In this document: positions 45,199 through 54,755 of the stretch, piece after piece
How positions within the stretch are numbered: position 1 is the stretch's first letter
Layout: every line of letters starts with the position of its first letter
NCBI GenBank assembly: GCA_964432985.1
Contig: CAYSPT010000001.1
Location: 62,001 to 126,000, forward strand
Origin: CAYSPT01 sp964432985
Lineage (GTDB): Bacteria; Muiribacteriota; CAYSPT01
DNA length: 64,000 nt
Direction of reading: 5' to 3'
Made by a program: the position numbers and the translations under genes
Notes under the pieces: generated by a model
What the model was told of the DNA's origin: nothing
Seen by the model: only the letters and a program-made list of their open reading frames with translations
The model's database searches: none

Positions 45199-47490
45199 TT
45201 AGCGCGTATCCTGGTTACTTTGTTTAAGCAGTTGGAAGAGACGCTCGGGAGTTAACGGGATTTCGAACGAACGCGCACCGATGGCATGGGTGACGGCGTT
45301 GGCTACTGCGGGAGCCACCCCCATCAGGGGCAGTTCCCCGAAGCCCTTGGCGCCAAATGGTCCGTCCGGAAAAGGCTCTTCAACGATGATCGGATCGATT
45401 ACGGGAGCATCCATGGATGTCGGGATGATGTAGGTGGATAAATCAGGGTTTATCATGACTCCGTCCTGGTGCAGTATTTCCTCGCTCAGGCCGTAGCCCA
45501 TACCCTGGAGTGTTCCTCCCTGTATCTGGCCTTCCACCTGTTGCGGATTGATGGCCCGGCCCATTTCGTGGGCGGCGGTGATTCTAAGAACAGTCACTAC
45601 GCACGTTGCCAGGTCGACTTGAACTTCGGCGATGTTGGTTGCCGAAGCGTAGGTGAAGTAAGCCCATCCCTGGCCGGTTTCGGGATCGAACGAGGTGTAC
45701 GGTGCTATAGCCCACCCCTGTGCGGCCATGTGCACTTTTTCATGGCTGGCGGTGGCAATCAGTTCTGCAAACGCTACACCGTCCGAGGAAAGATCGCGGG
45801 CGTAAACGCGTCCGGAGTTGAATCCGACATCAACTGTTTTGCAATTCAACATCTCGGCCGCTACGCGAGCCAGGTTTTGCTTTATCTTTTTACAGCCATC
45901 CCTGATGGCGTTTCCCGAAAGGGTCGTGGATCGGGAGGCCACGGTAGGACCGCTGTCCGGAACCCGGCTGGTGTCCACCGGCAGCATGTGGACATCGGTG
46001 ACATCAACTCCGAATTCTTCGGCCGCTATCTGACTGAGGACAGTTCTCATACCCTGTCCCATCTCGGTAGTTCCCACCGCTATATTGATAGTGGCGTCTT
46101 GATGGACCTGGACAAATGCTCCGGCCCGGGCCATGTGCGCTCCCCCGGCCCCCAGCCCCATACCGTAGAATACCGTCGACAGGCCGATTCCGCGCCTGAC
46201 GGTGCCGGAGTCCTTTTCGTACTCCCGCCTTTTCATATCCCACGAGCTTTTTTTCAGGGCTTCATCCAGTGTTTTCTTGAGTCCGAAACTGTGCTTCAAC
46301 TGCTGTCCCGTGGAGGTTTCGTCACCCAGTTCCAGGGCGTTGACCTTTCTTATATCCACCGGACTCATGCCTAGTTTTTCAGCCAGGACATCCATCTGAG
46401 TCTCGTGGGCAAACAGTACCTGCGGCGTGCCAAATCCTCTGTAAGCTCCACAGGGAACCAGGTTAGTCGCCACGGCTTTTGCATCCACCTTGACGTTGGT
46501 ACACTTGTAGGGTCCTGCGGCGTGAACGGCTCCTCTCCACATGACTACCGGGCTCAGGGTGGAGTACCCGCCGCCGTTGAGATAGTACGTGACTTCAATG
46601 GCAGTCAATTTGCCGTCTTTGGTGGCGCCAGTTTTATAATAAATGAGGCCGGGGTGGCGTTTGCTCATCATGATCATATCTTCTTCCCGGGTCAGGATGA
46701 GTTTGACCGGGCGGTTTGACTTTTTTGCCAGCACCGCCGGGATTCCTGCCACCAGTGACGGGACGTCCTCTTTTCCGCCGAATCCGCCTCCGGTTACACA
46801 CTGGACCACCCGTACCTGGTTGAGAGATATTCCCAATACATGAGCGACTCCCTCGCGAACATAGAAGGGACACTGCATGGAACCGTAAACGGTCATACTG
46901 CCTTCGTGGTCCGGTACGGCCAGCATTCCCTGGGTTTCGAGGTAGGCGTGTTCCTGGTAGGGAGTGCGGTAGGTTTGCTCGATGATGACGTCTGCTGCAG
47001 CGAAACCTTCCTCCACGTTTCCTTTGCGGATTTTGTGGTAAGCGTGGATGTTTCCCTCTGCTTCATCGTTGATTTGAGGGGCTCCATCCGAAATGGCTTC
47101 TTCGACACTCAGTACTGCCGACAGCACCTCGTATTCAACCGTTATTTTCTTCAGTGCTTCCTCAGCTGCCTGGGCAGTTTCTGCCGCCACCGCCGCCACC
47201 GGCTGTCCATAATAAAGTACTGCGTCATCTGCCAGCAGCGGCATATCGTTTTTTATAACAGGTACGGCGTTTTCTCCCGGGATATCACGGGCGGTAATGA
47301 CTGCTTTGACCCCGGGAACCTGTTTGGCCTGGCCGGTATCTATCGAAATGATGCGAGCGTGCGGGTGAGGACTCATCATCACCTTTGCCACCAGTTGATC
47401 GGCAAAATCGAGATCGCTAACAAAACGTGCCCGACCGGTTACCTTGTCAAAAGCATCGACTCTGGGGACGCTTTTCCCAACCACATTCAT
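45199..47490 (-). CDS. Molybdenum hydroxylase, molybdopterin-binding large subunit
   Basis: A 763-residue subunit of the xanthine dehydrogenase/aldehyde oxidase family. SVPRVDAFDKVTGRARFVSD begins the protein; GGGFGGKEDVPSLVAGIPAVLAKK is the molybdopterin-binding loop near residue 235; PCGAYRGFGTPQ and a GMGLGAGGAH...VGTTEMGQGMRTVLSQIAAEEF segment follow; and the catalytic glutamate region GAKGFGELPLMG is near the end. The substrate could be a purine, an aldehyde or an aromatic ring; the sequence does not decide. ATG at 47490 follows GAGAAGG; upstream in-frame ATG at 47511 lacks support. Confidence 0.93.
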   Translation of the reverse strand: MNVVGKSVPRVDAFDKVTGRARFVSDLDFADQLVAKVMMSPHPHARIISIDTGQAKQVPGVKAVITARDIPGENAVPVIKNDMPLLADDAVLYYGQPVAAVAAETAQAAEEALKKITVEYEVLSAVLSVEEAISDGAPQINDEAEGNIHAYHKIRKGNVEEGFAAADVIIEQTYRTPYQEHAYLETQGMLAVPDHEGSMTVYGSMQCPFYVREGVAHVLGISLNQVRVVQCVTGGGFGGKEDVPSLVAGIPAVLAKKSNRPVKLILTREEDMIMMSKRHPGLIYYKTGATKDGKLTAIEVTYYLNGGGYSTLSPVVMWRGAVHAAGPYKCTNVKVDAKAVATNLVPCGAYRGFGTPQVLFAHETQMDVLAEKLGMSPVDIRKVNALELGDETSTGQQLKHSFGLKKTLDEALKKSSWDMKRREYEKDSGTVRRGIGLSTVFYGMGLGAGGAHMARAGAFVQVHQDATINIAVGTTEMGQGMRTVLSQIAAEEFGVDVTDVHMLPVDTSRVPDSGPTVASRSTTLSGNAIRDGCKKIKQNLARVAAEMLNCKTVDVGFNSGRVYARDLSSDGVAFAELIATASHEKVHMAAQGWAIAPYTSFDPETGQGWAYFTYASATNIAEVQVDLATCVVTVLRITAAHEMGRAINPQQVEGQIQGGTLQGMGYGLSEEILHQDGVMINPDLSTYIIPTSMDAPVIDPIIVEEPFPDGPFGAKGFGELPLMGVAPAVANAVTHAIGARSFEIPLTPERLFQLLKQSNQDTR

Positions 47491-47700
47491 ACCTGGTCTA
47501 CCTTCTCTCAATAGTTGCTTATTTATAGCTTCTTTCTTTCTCGAAATATTCTAACCGAAACCTCTGTTGCACGCAACCGGCTTGCTTGCAAGGGCACTAA
47601 ATTTCCTGAGTGATAAACTGTGGAAACCGACGGTGGCAATTTGCTACAATAAGAAGAATAAAACGCGGGTTCTTTCTGTGTGGATGGAAGGCGGTATACA

Positions 47701-47937
47701 GTGCCTGAAGATCGTGAAAGCTGGGTGGCGGTATGGAAATCATCAACCAGGCCCTACGGACAGATGATAATTGCTTTTCTGAAAAGTAAAGGAATTGCTG
47801 TCAGGACCGATCCGCCCTCAGCTGCCTTATCACCCAGGTCGGGAAATGCTGAAGGCATTCTCTTTCCCACGGTTTTTGTCCCTCAAGACCGTCTGCAAGA
47901 AAGCCGGATACTCCTTCAAAAAGAGGGGCTGTTATGA
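47701..47937 (+). CDS. DUF2007-like small protein
   Basis: A 78-residue protein with the DUF2007 (putative signal-transducing protein) pattern: YGQMIIAFLKSKGIAVRTD, where a helix is followed by a strand, and a VFVPQDRLQESRILLQKEG helix. GTG at 47701 lies after GGAAGG; an ATG 21 bases upstream is the alternative. It overlaps the start of the MocA-like gene by four bases and is thus translationally coupled to it. Confidence 0.6.
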   Translation: MPEDRESWVAVWKSSTRPYGQMIIAFLKSKGIAVRTDPPSAALSPRSGNAEGILFPTVFVPQDRLQESRILLQKEGLL

Positions 47938-48539
47938 ATCATGCGGGGCGTTTCGCTGCGGTGGTATTGGCCGCTGGCCGGGGAAGCCGCATGGGTAAGC
48001 AAAAAGCATTGATGGAATGGAAAGGGCAGACATTTTTATCAAGAGTCGTTAATTCGCTGCGGCCGGTAAATCTTGATTCGCTGGTGGTAGTTCTGGGTTT
48101 TGAAAACGAAAAGGTCTACCGGAAGCACCGGCTTCTGGACGATGTAACCTTTCTGGTTAATAAGAATCCCGCAGATGGAATGATTTCCTCGCTTCGATGC
48201 GCGCTCAAACAAAGCGGCAAATACTGGCGGGCAATCATGGTGACGCTGGTGGATCACCCGGCGATATCCACGGATACTTACCGGTGTGTAAAGTGCGCCG
48301 CGGATGAGCACCCTGATTCGGTCATCATCCCGAGCTATAACGGACGCCGCGGCCATCCTGTGGTTTTTCCGGCCTGCTTGTTTGGTGAACTGATGCAACA
48401 GGATTTGCCCGTGGGTGCGCGGACTGTGCTTTCCCGCCATCAAAACATGGTGATCGAGATCCCTATAGATGATTATGGAATAGTACTTGACATTGATACG
48501 CCGGATGATTTACACAAGTTGAGGAAACACTTGAAGTAA
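47934..48539 (+). CDS. MocA-like nucleotidyltransferase (molybdenum cofactor)
   Basis: A 201-residue MobA-like NTP transferase. AAVVLAAGRGSRMGKQKALMEWKG is the nucleotide-binding start, PADGMISSLRCAL the Asn/Ser region and VTLVDHPAIS the metal-binding aspartate. MocA makes molybdopterin cytosine dinucleotide, the form used by many molybdenum hydroxylases, and this one lies 0.5 kb from the large subunit, divergently transcribed. The link to cofactor modification is strong. Confidence 0.85.
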   Translation: MNHAGRFAAVVLAAGRGSRMGKQKALMEWKGQTFLSRVVNSLRPVNLDSLVVVLGFENEKVYRKHRLLDDVTFLVNKNPADGMISSLRCALKQSGKYWRAIMVTLVDHPAISTDTYRCVKCAADEHPDSVIIPSYNGRRGHPVVFPACLFGELMQQDLPVGARTVLSRHQNMVIEIPIDDYGIVLDIDTPDDLHKLRKHLK

Positions 48540-48594
48540 ATGTAGTTTTTATGTACTATAGACAGAGTAAGGGGGGCCAGCAAAGGCAAAACCA

Positions 48595-49479
48595 ATGTCA
48601 CCTAGCGCAGGAGTAGAACTATCCGGATATCTTGGTAAACTGGTCAAAGATGTAGATAAGATACCTCCTTTGTCTCCCACTGTGGCCAAGGTGCTTGAAC
48701 TTGCCAATGATCCTCTTTCGTCTCCCACCGATTTGAATCGCGTTATTTCAATGGATCCTTCCCTGACTGCGAAAGTTCTCAAGCTGGTAAATTCCGTTTA
48801 TTTCGGGCTGGGACAGCATGTTACGTCGGTAGTCCGGGTCATTATCATCCTGGGGCTGAACACCATCAAAAACCTGGCCTTGAGTACTGCTGTCCTGGGC
48901 CGGATGTACAAGCGGAAAAAGGTAGGGAGTTTCGACCTCGAAGGATTCTGGCGTCATAATCTTGGATGCGCTGTTGTAGCCAGGGAACTGGCCTCGCTGA
49001 TAGGAATTCCGAAAACAGAACGAGAAGAGTACTTCATTGCCGGCCTGATACACGACCTGGGGAAAATCGTGCTTTCCGAGCACGCCACCGATAAATTCAT
49101 GGCAACGCTGGATCACCTGGAACACAACATGGTTTATTACTTTGAAGCGGAAGAAGATTTATTCGGAATAACCCATGCTGATATCGGGGCACTATTAGCT
49201 CTTAAATGGAAGTTGGCGCCGTCTCTGGTGGCCAGTGTCCGGTTCCACCACCATCCGGAACGGGCCAGGGAGCACCAGAAGATTGTCTATAGCGTTCATC
49301 TGGCCAATTTGATTTGCAAGAAAAACCAGGTCGGAAACAGCGGCGACCGTCTGCTGCCGGAGATTCCCAGTGAAGTGCTTTCGGTTTTGAACCTGAGTGA
49401 TAAAAATATAAAGAAGCTAAGCTCTGGTCTCGAAGCAGAACTTGAGAAGGCAATGGAGTTCCTGTCCGTAGTGAAATGA
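48595..49479 (+). CDS. HDOD domain signalling protein
   Basis: A 294-residue HDOD protein. Residues 12-210 match the domain: KIPPLSPTVAKVLELANDPLSSPTDLNRVISMDPSLTAKVLKLVNS, then a helix with GLNTIKNLALSTAVLG and an AGLIHDLGKIVL segment with an intact HD pair. HDOD proteins are regulatory partners of signalling systems, often cyclic-di-GMP or stress related. No effector domain is attached. The gene lies nine bases before a metallo-beta-lactamase-fold hydrolase start. Confidence 0.85.
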   Translation: MSPSAGVELSGYLGKLVKDVDKIPPLSPTVAKVLELANDPLSSPTDLNRVISMDPSLTAKVLKLVNSVYFGLGQHVTSVVRVIIILGLNTIKNLALSTAVLGRMYKRKKVGSFDLEGFWRHNLGCAVVARELASLIGIPKTEREEYFIAGLIHDLGKIVLSEHATDKFMATLDHLEHNMVYYFEAEEDLFGITHADIGALLALKWKLAPSLVASVRFHHHPERAREHQKIVYSVHLANLICKKNQVGNSGDRLLPEIPSEVLSVLNLSDKNIKKLSSGLEAELEKAMEFLSVVK

Positions 49480-49488
49480 GGGATGGAA

Positions 49489-50400
49489 ATGCAGGTCAGA
49501 TTCTGGGGAGTACGTGGTTCCGTTCCGACTCCCGGCCCCCGGACCGTCAGGTACGGAGGCAACACACCCTGTACGGAACTACAGACGAACTCCGGTCAAA
49601 TGATTATCATCGACATGGGAACAGGCCTCAGGGAATTGGGGAACGATCTGATGCGGCGGGGCATTGGAGCCGGCGGTGTCCAGGCCAATATTTTCCTCAG
49701 CCACACCCACTGGGATCACATCCATGGATGGCCGTTTTTTGTGCCCGCTTTCATTCCCGGCAACCGTTTTACCATTCACGGCCCGGTAAGCGGTATCGAC
49801 GAGACCCTGGAGGATGTGGTCGGCAAGCAGATGCTGTACTCGTATTTCCCGGTCAAACTCGATTACATGGCTGGCGAAGTCAATTTCATCGAGCTCAAGG
49901 AAGAGGAAATTACCCTGGGTGACGTGAAGATCAGGACGCAGTATCTCAACCACCCCATTCTTTGCCTGGGTTACCGGTTCGAAGCTGACGGATGTGTTTT
50001 TGTATACGCCAGTGATACCGAACCTTATCATAATGTTTTTGCCGCCGGAACGGAAGATTTGGACGACGAGTTTGCGGCTGAAGCACAACGGGCCATTGAT
50101 GATATGAATCTGCGTACACTGGGATTTATCAAGGATGCCGATCTGCTCATACACGATGCTCAGTACACGGCCGAAGAGTATTCGTCCAAGGTGGGCTGGG
50201 GGCACACCAGCCTCGAAGTTGTTGTTGATAACGCGATAAAAGCAAATGTGAAAAGAGTCGCTATGTACCATCACGATCCCGAACGCAGTGATGATGACTT
50301 GCACGAACTGGAGCAGTACGCCAATAAGATCGTGCAGGACCGGGGGTTGGACAAACCCGAGGTGTTCGCAGCTACGGAAGGGAAAAGTCTGGAACTGTAA
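49489..50400 (+). CDS. MBL-fold metal-dependent hydrolase
   Basis: A 303-residue metallo-beta-lactamase-fold protein. VRFWGVRGSVPTPGPRTVRYGGNT opens it, SHTHWDHIHGWPFF is the HxHxDH motif near residue 69, and VYASDTEP and HDAQYTAEEY add the further metal ligands; the last part ends with MYHHDPE. It resembles the RNase Z-like/cyclic-phosphodiesterase branch. Whether it hydrolyses a nucleic acid or a cyclic nucleotide is undecided. ATG at 49489, seven bases after GAGG, is preferred to one six bases earlier. A terminator follows. Confidence 0.85.
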   Translation: MQVRFWGVRGSVPTPGPRTVRYGGNTPCTELQTNSGQMIIIDMGTGLRELGNDLMRRGIGAGGVQANIFLSHTHWDHIHGWPFFVPAFIPGNRFTIHGPVSGIDETLEDVVGKQMLYSYFPVKLDYMAGEVNFIELKEEEITLGDVKIRTQYLNHPILCLGYRFEADGCVFVYASDTEPYHNVFAAGTEDLDDEFAAEAQRAIDDMNLRTLGFIKDADLLIHDAQYTAEEYSSKVGWGHTSLEVVVDNAIKANVKRVAMYHHDPERSDDDLHELEQYANKIVQDRGLDKPEVFAATEGKSLEL

Positions 50401-50415
50401 CTTTTGAAAGAATGA

Positions 50416-50450
50416 AAACCTCCGGGGCCGAAGAGCACCGGAGGTTTTTT
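50416..50450 (+). terminator. Rho-independent terminator
   Basis: AAACCTCCGG pairs with CCGGAGGTTT around a 12-base loop, and the 3' arm runs into six T residues. It closes the HDOD-hydrolase transcript before hisS. Confidence 0.85.
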
Positions 50451-50553
50451 GTGTTCAAGTAATCTGGATTGTGTTATTTTCGTCATCGCTCTTGAACATT
50501 GCCTTTCCAGGCGGCTGTATGATAAAATCACGAGTCATCAAATAAAGATTATT

Positions 50554-50640
50554 AACCCGGAAATTGCGGTTGGCTTTGTCGCGAGGTGTAGGCTAATGCA
50601 ATTTTCGGGTTAACCCGAATCATTCACGAATGTTCGGGTT
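50554..50640 (+). promoter_or_regulatory. Tandem hairpins in the hisS leader
   Basis: AACCCGGAAATTGC (50554) pairs with GCAATTTTCGGGTT (50598), 14 bp with one G-T, and AACCCGAA (50612) pairs with TTCGGGTT (50633). The two 3' arms are near-identical, so the arms could exchange partners, as in attenuators. The second stem ends 15 bases before the hisS start. No T-box or terminator was seen. Confidence 0.4.
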
Positions 50641-50655
50641 TAGAGGAGCGGCGGT

Positions 50656-51933
50656 ATGAAATACAGGGCCCCAAAAGGAACCCGCGATATCTGGCTTCCG
50701 GAGATTACATTGTGGCAGAGAATTGAGTCCACTGTCCGGGAAGTTGCCTCCCTGTACGGATATGGTGAAATTCGGACCCCCATATTTGAATCAGTAGAAT
50801 TATTCGAAAGAAGCGTTGGCGAAGAAACGGATATCGTCAACAAGGAAATGTACGTGTTTCAGGACCGGGGCGGCCGGATGATGGCGCTTCGGCCGGAGGG
50901 CACCGCCTCCGTGGTCAGGGCTTACCTGCAAAACCGGATGGGGGCGATTGGACGGGAAGTACGACTGTATTATATTGGTCCGATGTTCCGTTACGAACGT
51001 CCGCAAAAAGGCCGGTGCCGCCAATTACACCAGTTCGGCGTGGAGCTGCTCGGTAGCGACCGTCCGGAGGCCGACATCGAAGTAATCAGTTTCGTCAAGC
51101 ACGTCTATGACCGTCTTGAGTTGAAGGGCACCTGCCTGAAGATCAACAGTGTCGGCTGCCCGGTATGCCGGCCTGTTTACCACGAAAATCTATGCACTTT
51201 TCTGGTAAATATGTCTGAGGGTATGTGTGATAATTGTTCTGTTAGGGCTCGGAAGAACCCACTCAGGGTGTTTGACTGTAAAAGTCGGCAGTGCCAGTCC
51301 ATATTGAATGAGGCCCCTTCAATACTCGATTACCTCTGCTCCGAATGCGTTGACCATCACAAGGCAGTGAAAGAAATGCTGAGTTTACTGGCAATTTCTT
51401 TTGAGGAAGATGTCCGGCTTGTCCGGGGGCTCGATTACTATACCAGGACGGCTTTCGAATTCATACACGGAGGTCTTGGTTCACAGGATGCCGTGGGTGG
51501 CGGCGGCAGGTATGACGGGCTGGTAGAGGAGTTGGGCGGGCAGCATGTACCGGCGGTGGGCTTTGCCGGAGGATTGGAGCGGTTGATTCTTCTGCTGTCG
51601 GAAACTCAAGATGCCTCCATCGAACAAGATTTTTCAGCGGGTTGTTTTATCGCCGCAGCTTCGGCCGAGGTCCGGTCAAATGTGCAGGTACTGGCTGAAT
51701 TACTGCGCCGAAATTCCGTCACGACGGTTACCGATACTCAGGACAGGTCGTTGAAATCACAGATGAAGCTGGCGGGAAAATACGGCGTAAAAGCCGTGGT
51801 TATTCTTGGTTTTGACGAGTGTGAAGAAGGAACATGCCTGGTGAAAAACATGATCACAGGCAAGCAGAGAAAAATATCCCAAAACGACATCCCGGACGTG
51901 GTCAGAGCCATGTCGAACACCGGGGACGAATAA
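50656..51933 (+). CDS. hisS: Histidine-tRNA ligase
   Basis: A 425-residue class II enzyme. APKGTRDIWLPE begins it, LRPEGTASVVRAYLQNRM (motif 2 region) and RQLHQFGVELLGSDRPEADIE follow, RGLDYYTRTAFEFIHGG holds the histidine-specific motif and GFAGGLERLILLL is motif 3. GAGGAGCGGCGG lies before the ATG. The middle part holds two cysteine pairs (CPVC and CDNC) that could bind zinc. aspS follows 33 bases downstream, an order common in Desulfobacterota and Firmicutes. Confidence 0.96.
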   Translation: MKYRAPKGTRDIWLPEITLWQRIESTVREVASLYGYGEIRTPIFESVELFERSVGEETDIVNKEMYVFQDRGGRMMALRPEGTASVVRAYLQNRMGAIGREVRLYYIGPMFRYERPQKGRCRQLHQFGVELLGSDRPEADIEVISFVKHVYDRLELKGTCLKINSVGCPVCRPVYHENLCTFLVNMSEGMCDNCSVRARKNPLRVFDCKSRQCQSILNEAPSILDYLCSECVDHHKAVKEMLSLLAISFEEDVRLVRGLDYYTRTAFEFIHGGLGSQDAVGGGGRYDGLVEELGGQHVPAVGFAGGLERLILLLSETQDASIEQDFSAGCFIAAASAEVRSNVQVLAELLRRNSVTTVTDTQDRSLKSQMKLAGKYGVKAVVILGFDECEEGTCLVKNMITGKQRKISQNDIPDVVRAMSNTGDE

Positions 51934-51966
51934 GAGACAGCAGTACCTGGAGAGCGAGGAAACGGA

Positions 51967-53754
51967 ATGAAAAGAACCCACATGTGCGGTCATTTGAAGT
52001 TGGAAAACACCGGACAGGCATGTGTTTTGAAGGGCTGGGTACACAAACGGCGTGATCATGGAAATCTTGTTTTTATCAACCTCAGAGACTACACCGGAGT
52101 GGTGCAGGCGGTGATTAGTTCGGATTCTCCTCGTAAAATACAGTCCATGGCGCACGAAATACGCCGGGAAAACGTGGTGGTCCTGGAAGGAAACATTGTT
52201 CCCCGAGCGGAAGGAATGGCCAATCCGGACATGCCTACCGGTGAAATAGAGGTAACGGTTACGGCCATGCAGATTCTGAGCCGCGCCGAGACTCCTCCCT
52301 TCGATATCGATGACGAGGCGGTGATCGAAGAAACGCTTCGCCTGACCTACCGGTTTCTCGATCTGCGACGGCCGTGCATGCAGGAAATCCTTCGCTTCAG
52401 ACACAAACTTGGCCTGGCCATCAGCAACAATCTGGATCAGCAGGATTTCGTGGAAATCGACACCCCCATACTTACCAAGAGCACTCCGGAAGGCGCCCGT
52501 GATTTCCTGGTCCCCAGCCGGATCCATAAGGGTAATTTTTACGCGCTTCCCCAGTCGCCGCAGCTGTTCAAACAGATCCTGATGGTGAGCGGTTTTGACC
52601 GCTATTTCCAGATAGTCCATTGTTTTCGCGACGAAGACCTCAGGGCTGACCGGCAGCCGGAGTTTATGCAGCTCGACATGGAGATGTCCTTTGTTGAAGA
52701 GGGGGATGTCATGGACATCTGCGAAAAGCTGGTCGTGCATCTGTTCAAGGAGATGCTGGGTCTGGACATTGCCCGTCCGTTTCAGCGGATGCCCTACCGG
52801 GAAGCAATGGAGCTGTACGGTTCCGACAAACCTGACCTGCGGTTCGACCTGCGTCTGTCAGACATTACCGATCTGGCCGGTGAATGCTCCTTCAGCTTGT
52901 GGAGCACGTGTGTTGCTCAAGGCGGTGTGGTAAAAGCCCTCAAGGTCCCCGGGGCGGGCAAGGGTTTTTCCCGTAAAGAAATTGATAAACTCGGAGCCCT
53001 GGCGGTCAAGCACGGGGCAAAGGGAATGTTCTGGCTCAAGAAAACTCCCGACGGCCTGAGTTCTTCTTTTACCAAAAAACTTTCTGAAGATGAAGTAAAC
53101 AGGTTTATTGAGGAACTTCAGGTGGAACCCGATGACCTGGTCCTGGTGGTGGCCGACAGCTTCAAGGCGGTCTGTGATTCCCTGGGTGCGCTGCGTCTTC
53201 ACCTGGCTAAAAAGCTCGGCCTGATACCGGTGGAACCGTTTTCACTCGACTCCGTCAGTCAGGACTTGTACCGGTTTCTCTGGGTGGTCGATTTTCCACT
53301 CCTGGAATACTCCGAGGAGGACGGCCGCTATTACGCCCAGCACCATCCATTTACCTCTCCCATGGTTGAAGATCAGGAACTTCTGAAAAGCGACCCGGGT
53401 TCCTGCCGGGCCAGGGCCTATGACCTGGTGCTCAACGGAGTGGAGATTGCCGGCGGCAGTATTCGTATCCATGACGGCGCTTTGCAAAAACAGATGTTCA
53501 GTTTGCTGGGGATAACCGAAGAGGAAGCGGAATCCAGGTTCGGATTTCTGCTCAGTGCGTTTAGGTACGGTGTTCCTCCTCATGGGGGTATTGCTTTTGG
53601 GATGGACCGGCTGCTCATGGCCATGCGGAACATCTCCGCCATCCGGGATCTTATCGCGTTTCCCAAAACCACCACGGCCTCTTGCTTGATGACGCAGGCT
53701 CCGTCTGCTGTCACCGAAGATCAACTCAAGGAGTTGGGATTGAAACTGAGATAA
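51967..53754 (+). CDS. aspS: Aspartate-tRNA ligase
   Basis: A 595-residue bacterial-type AspRS. The OB-fold tRNA-binding domain, then LRLTYRFLDLRRPCMQEILRFRHKL, the catalytic ARDFLVPSRIHKGNFYALPQSPQLFKQ and FRDEDLRADRQPEF stretches (motif 2), the bacterial insertion domain (about residues 290-420), YYAQHHPFTSPM and GIAFGMDRLLMAM (motif 3) are all present. It lies downstream of hisS in one transcript. Confidence 0.96.
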   Translation: MKRTHMCGHLKLENTGQACVLKGWVHKRRDHGNLVFINLRDYTGVVQAVISSDSPRKIQSMAHEIRRENVVVLEGNIVPRAEGMANPDMPTGEIEVTVTAMQILSRAETPPFDIDDEAVIEETLRLTYRFLDLRRPCMQEILRFRHKLGLAISNNLDQQDFVEIDTPILTKSTPEGARDFLVPSRIHKGNFYALPQSPQLFKQILMVSGFDRYFQIVHCFRDEDLRADRQPEFMQLDMEMSFVEEGDVMDICEKLVVHLFKEMLGLDIARPFQRMPYREAMELYGSDKPDLRFDLRLSDITDLAGECSFSLWSTCVAQGGVVKALKVPGAGKGFSRKEIDKLGALAVKHGAKGMFWLKKTPDGLSSSFTKKLSEDEVNRFIEELQVEPDDLVLVVADSFKAVCDSLGALRLHLAKKLGLIPVEPFSLDSVSQDLYRFLWVVDFPLLEYSEEDGRYYAQHHPFTSPMVEDQELLKSDPGSCRARAYDLVLNGVEIAGGSIRIHDGALQKQMFSLLGITEEEAESRFGFLLSAFRYGVPPHGGIAFGMDRLLMAMRNISAIRDLIAFPKTTTASCLMTQAPSAVTEDQLKELGLKLR

Positions 53755-53791
53755 AATCGATCTGGACTGAAAACAGACCTCAGAAAGAAGA

Positions 53792-53830
53792 AACAAGAGA
53801 GGTGTTCGGATACTGGACATCTCTCTTGTT
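53792..53830. terminator. Bidirectional hairpin between convergent aspS and lytic transglycosylase genes
   Basis: AACAAGAGAGGTGT pairs with ACATCTCTCTTGTT (one G-T pair) around an 11-base loop. The flanking A/T bases could act as weak tails on both strands. It lies between two genes that face each other. Confidence 0.6.
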
Positions 53831-53881
53831 CAGTGTAAGGTCTTTCTCTACTTTGATCTCAATGGAATCTCCGGTTGACTG

Positions 53882-54514
53882 TCAACTCTTAGTTGTCTCC
53901 GCTTCACAGTACTCCTGGTAGGCGGCCAGCACCTTTTTCAGGTACCGCTTGGTTTCGGCAAACGGAGGAACCCCGTTATATTTCGTGACATTCCCCGGCC
54001 CGGCGTTATAAGCGGCCAGCGCGAGTTTGATAGAACCGAAACGTTCAAACTGGGAAGCCAGATATCTGACACCACCTTCAATATTCTCAATGGGACTCCA
54101 GGGATTGCGTAGCCCAAGACCGCGGGCGGTATCGGGCATTATCTGCATCAGTCCCATCGCTCCTTTTTCTGATAGGCACTGGGGATTGAAGTTGGATTCA
54201 ACCTTCATCACCGCCTTTACCAGCCGGGGATCGAGTTTGTGTTTACGGCTGTAATAACGGATGAGAAACTCGATATCACGAACGCGGAGACTGGAGTACT
54301 CGGGCCGGGCAGTGTAGGAAATTGACTGGCTCTGTCGGTTGACTTCCCTTTTTTTCCGACGTCTATGCTTCTTTTTCCGGCTTCGGTTTACGTGGCGCGA
54401 TAGTTCGATGATAAGCTGAATGTCTGAAGCACGCAGACTGCGGCTTTGCACCGGTTGGTTTGCCAAAAGCAGCAACCCGGCTGTCAAGATAATCGCGATG
54501 AACGTGGTTTTCAT
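53882..54514 (-). CDS. Lytic transglycosylase (SLT domain)
   Basis: A 210-residue exported protein: signal segment (residues 3-22), a basic linker with KKKHRRRKKREV, and a C-terminal SLT domain. LDPRLVKAVMKVESNFNPQCLS holds the catalytic glutamate (Glu106); GAMGLMQIMPDTARGLGL and LALAAYNAGPGNVTKY complete the lysozyme-like site. It cleaves peptidoglycan between MurNAc and GlcNAc. It faces aspS and starts 242 bases from the 6S RNA promoter. Confidence 0.9.
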   Translation of the reverse strand: MKTTFIAIILTAGLLLLANQPVQSRSLRASDIQLIIELSRHVNRSRKKKHRRRKKREVNRQSQSISYTARPEYSSLRVRDIEFLIRYYSRKHKLDPRLVKAVMKVESNFNPQCLSEKGAMGLMQIMPDTARGLGLRNPWSPIENIEGGVRYLASQFERFGSIKLALAAYNAGPGNVTKYNGVPPFAETKRYLKKVLAAYQEYCEAETTKS

Positions 54515-54755
54515 TATTAATCAACCTCCAATACGGCTCCCAAACTACTCGATATTGTTGCAATAAACGTGCCAGCTTGTCGGCCTTGACAGATTTAATC
54601 AATGGTATTAAACAGAACATCTGCGTATTGACTTAAATCGTCATTTTCGGGTTGGTGACTGAGTGTGGTATCAAACATATATAAAATTTGCAGTGTCAAA
54701 TAAATAGAATTGAATGCGCCTTTTATCTCTGGTTAGAAATAAAATACAACCGGAC

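Noticed and set aside
50500..50655. T-box riboswitch before hisS
   Set aside because: No T-box consensus (AGGGTGGNACCGCG-like) or specifier loop is present, and the stems do not follow the T-box layout.
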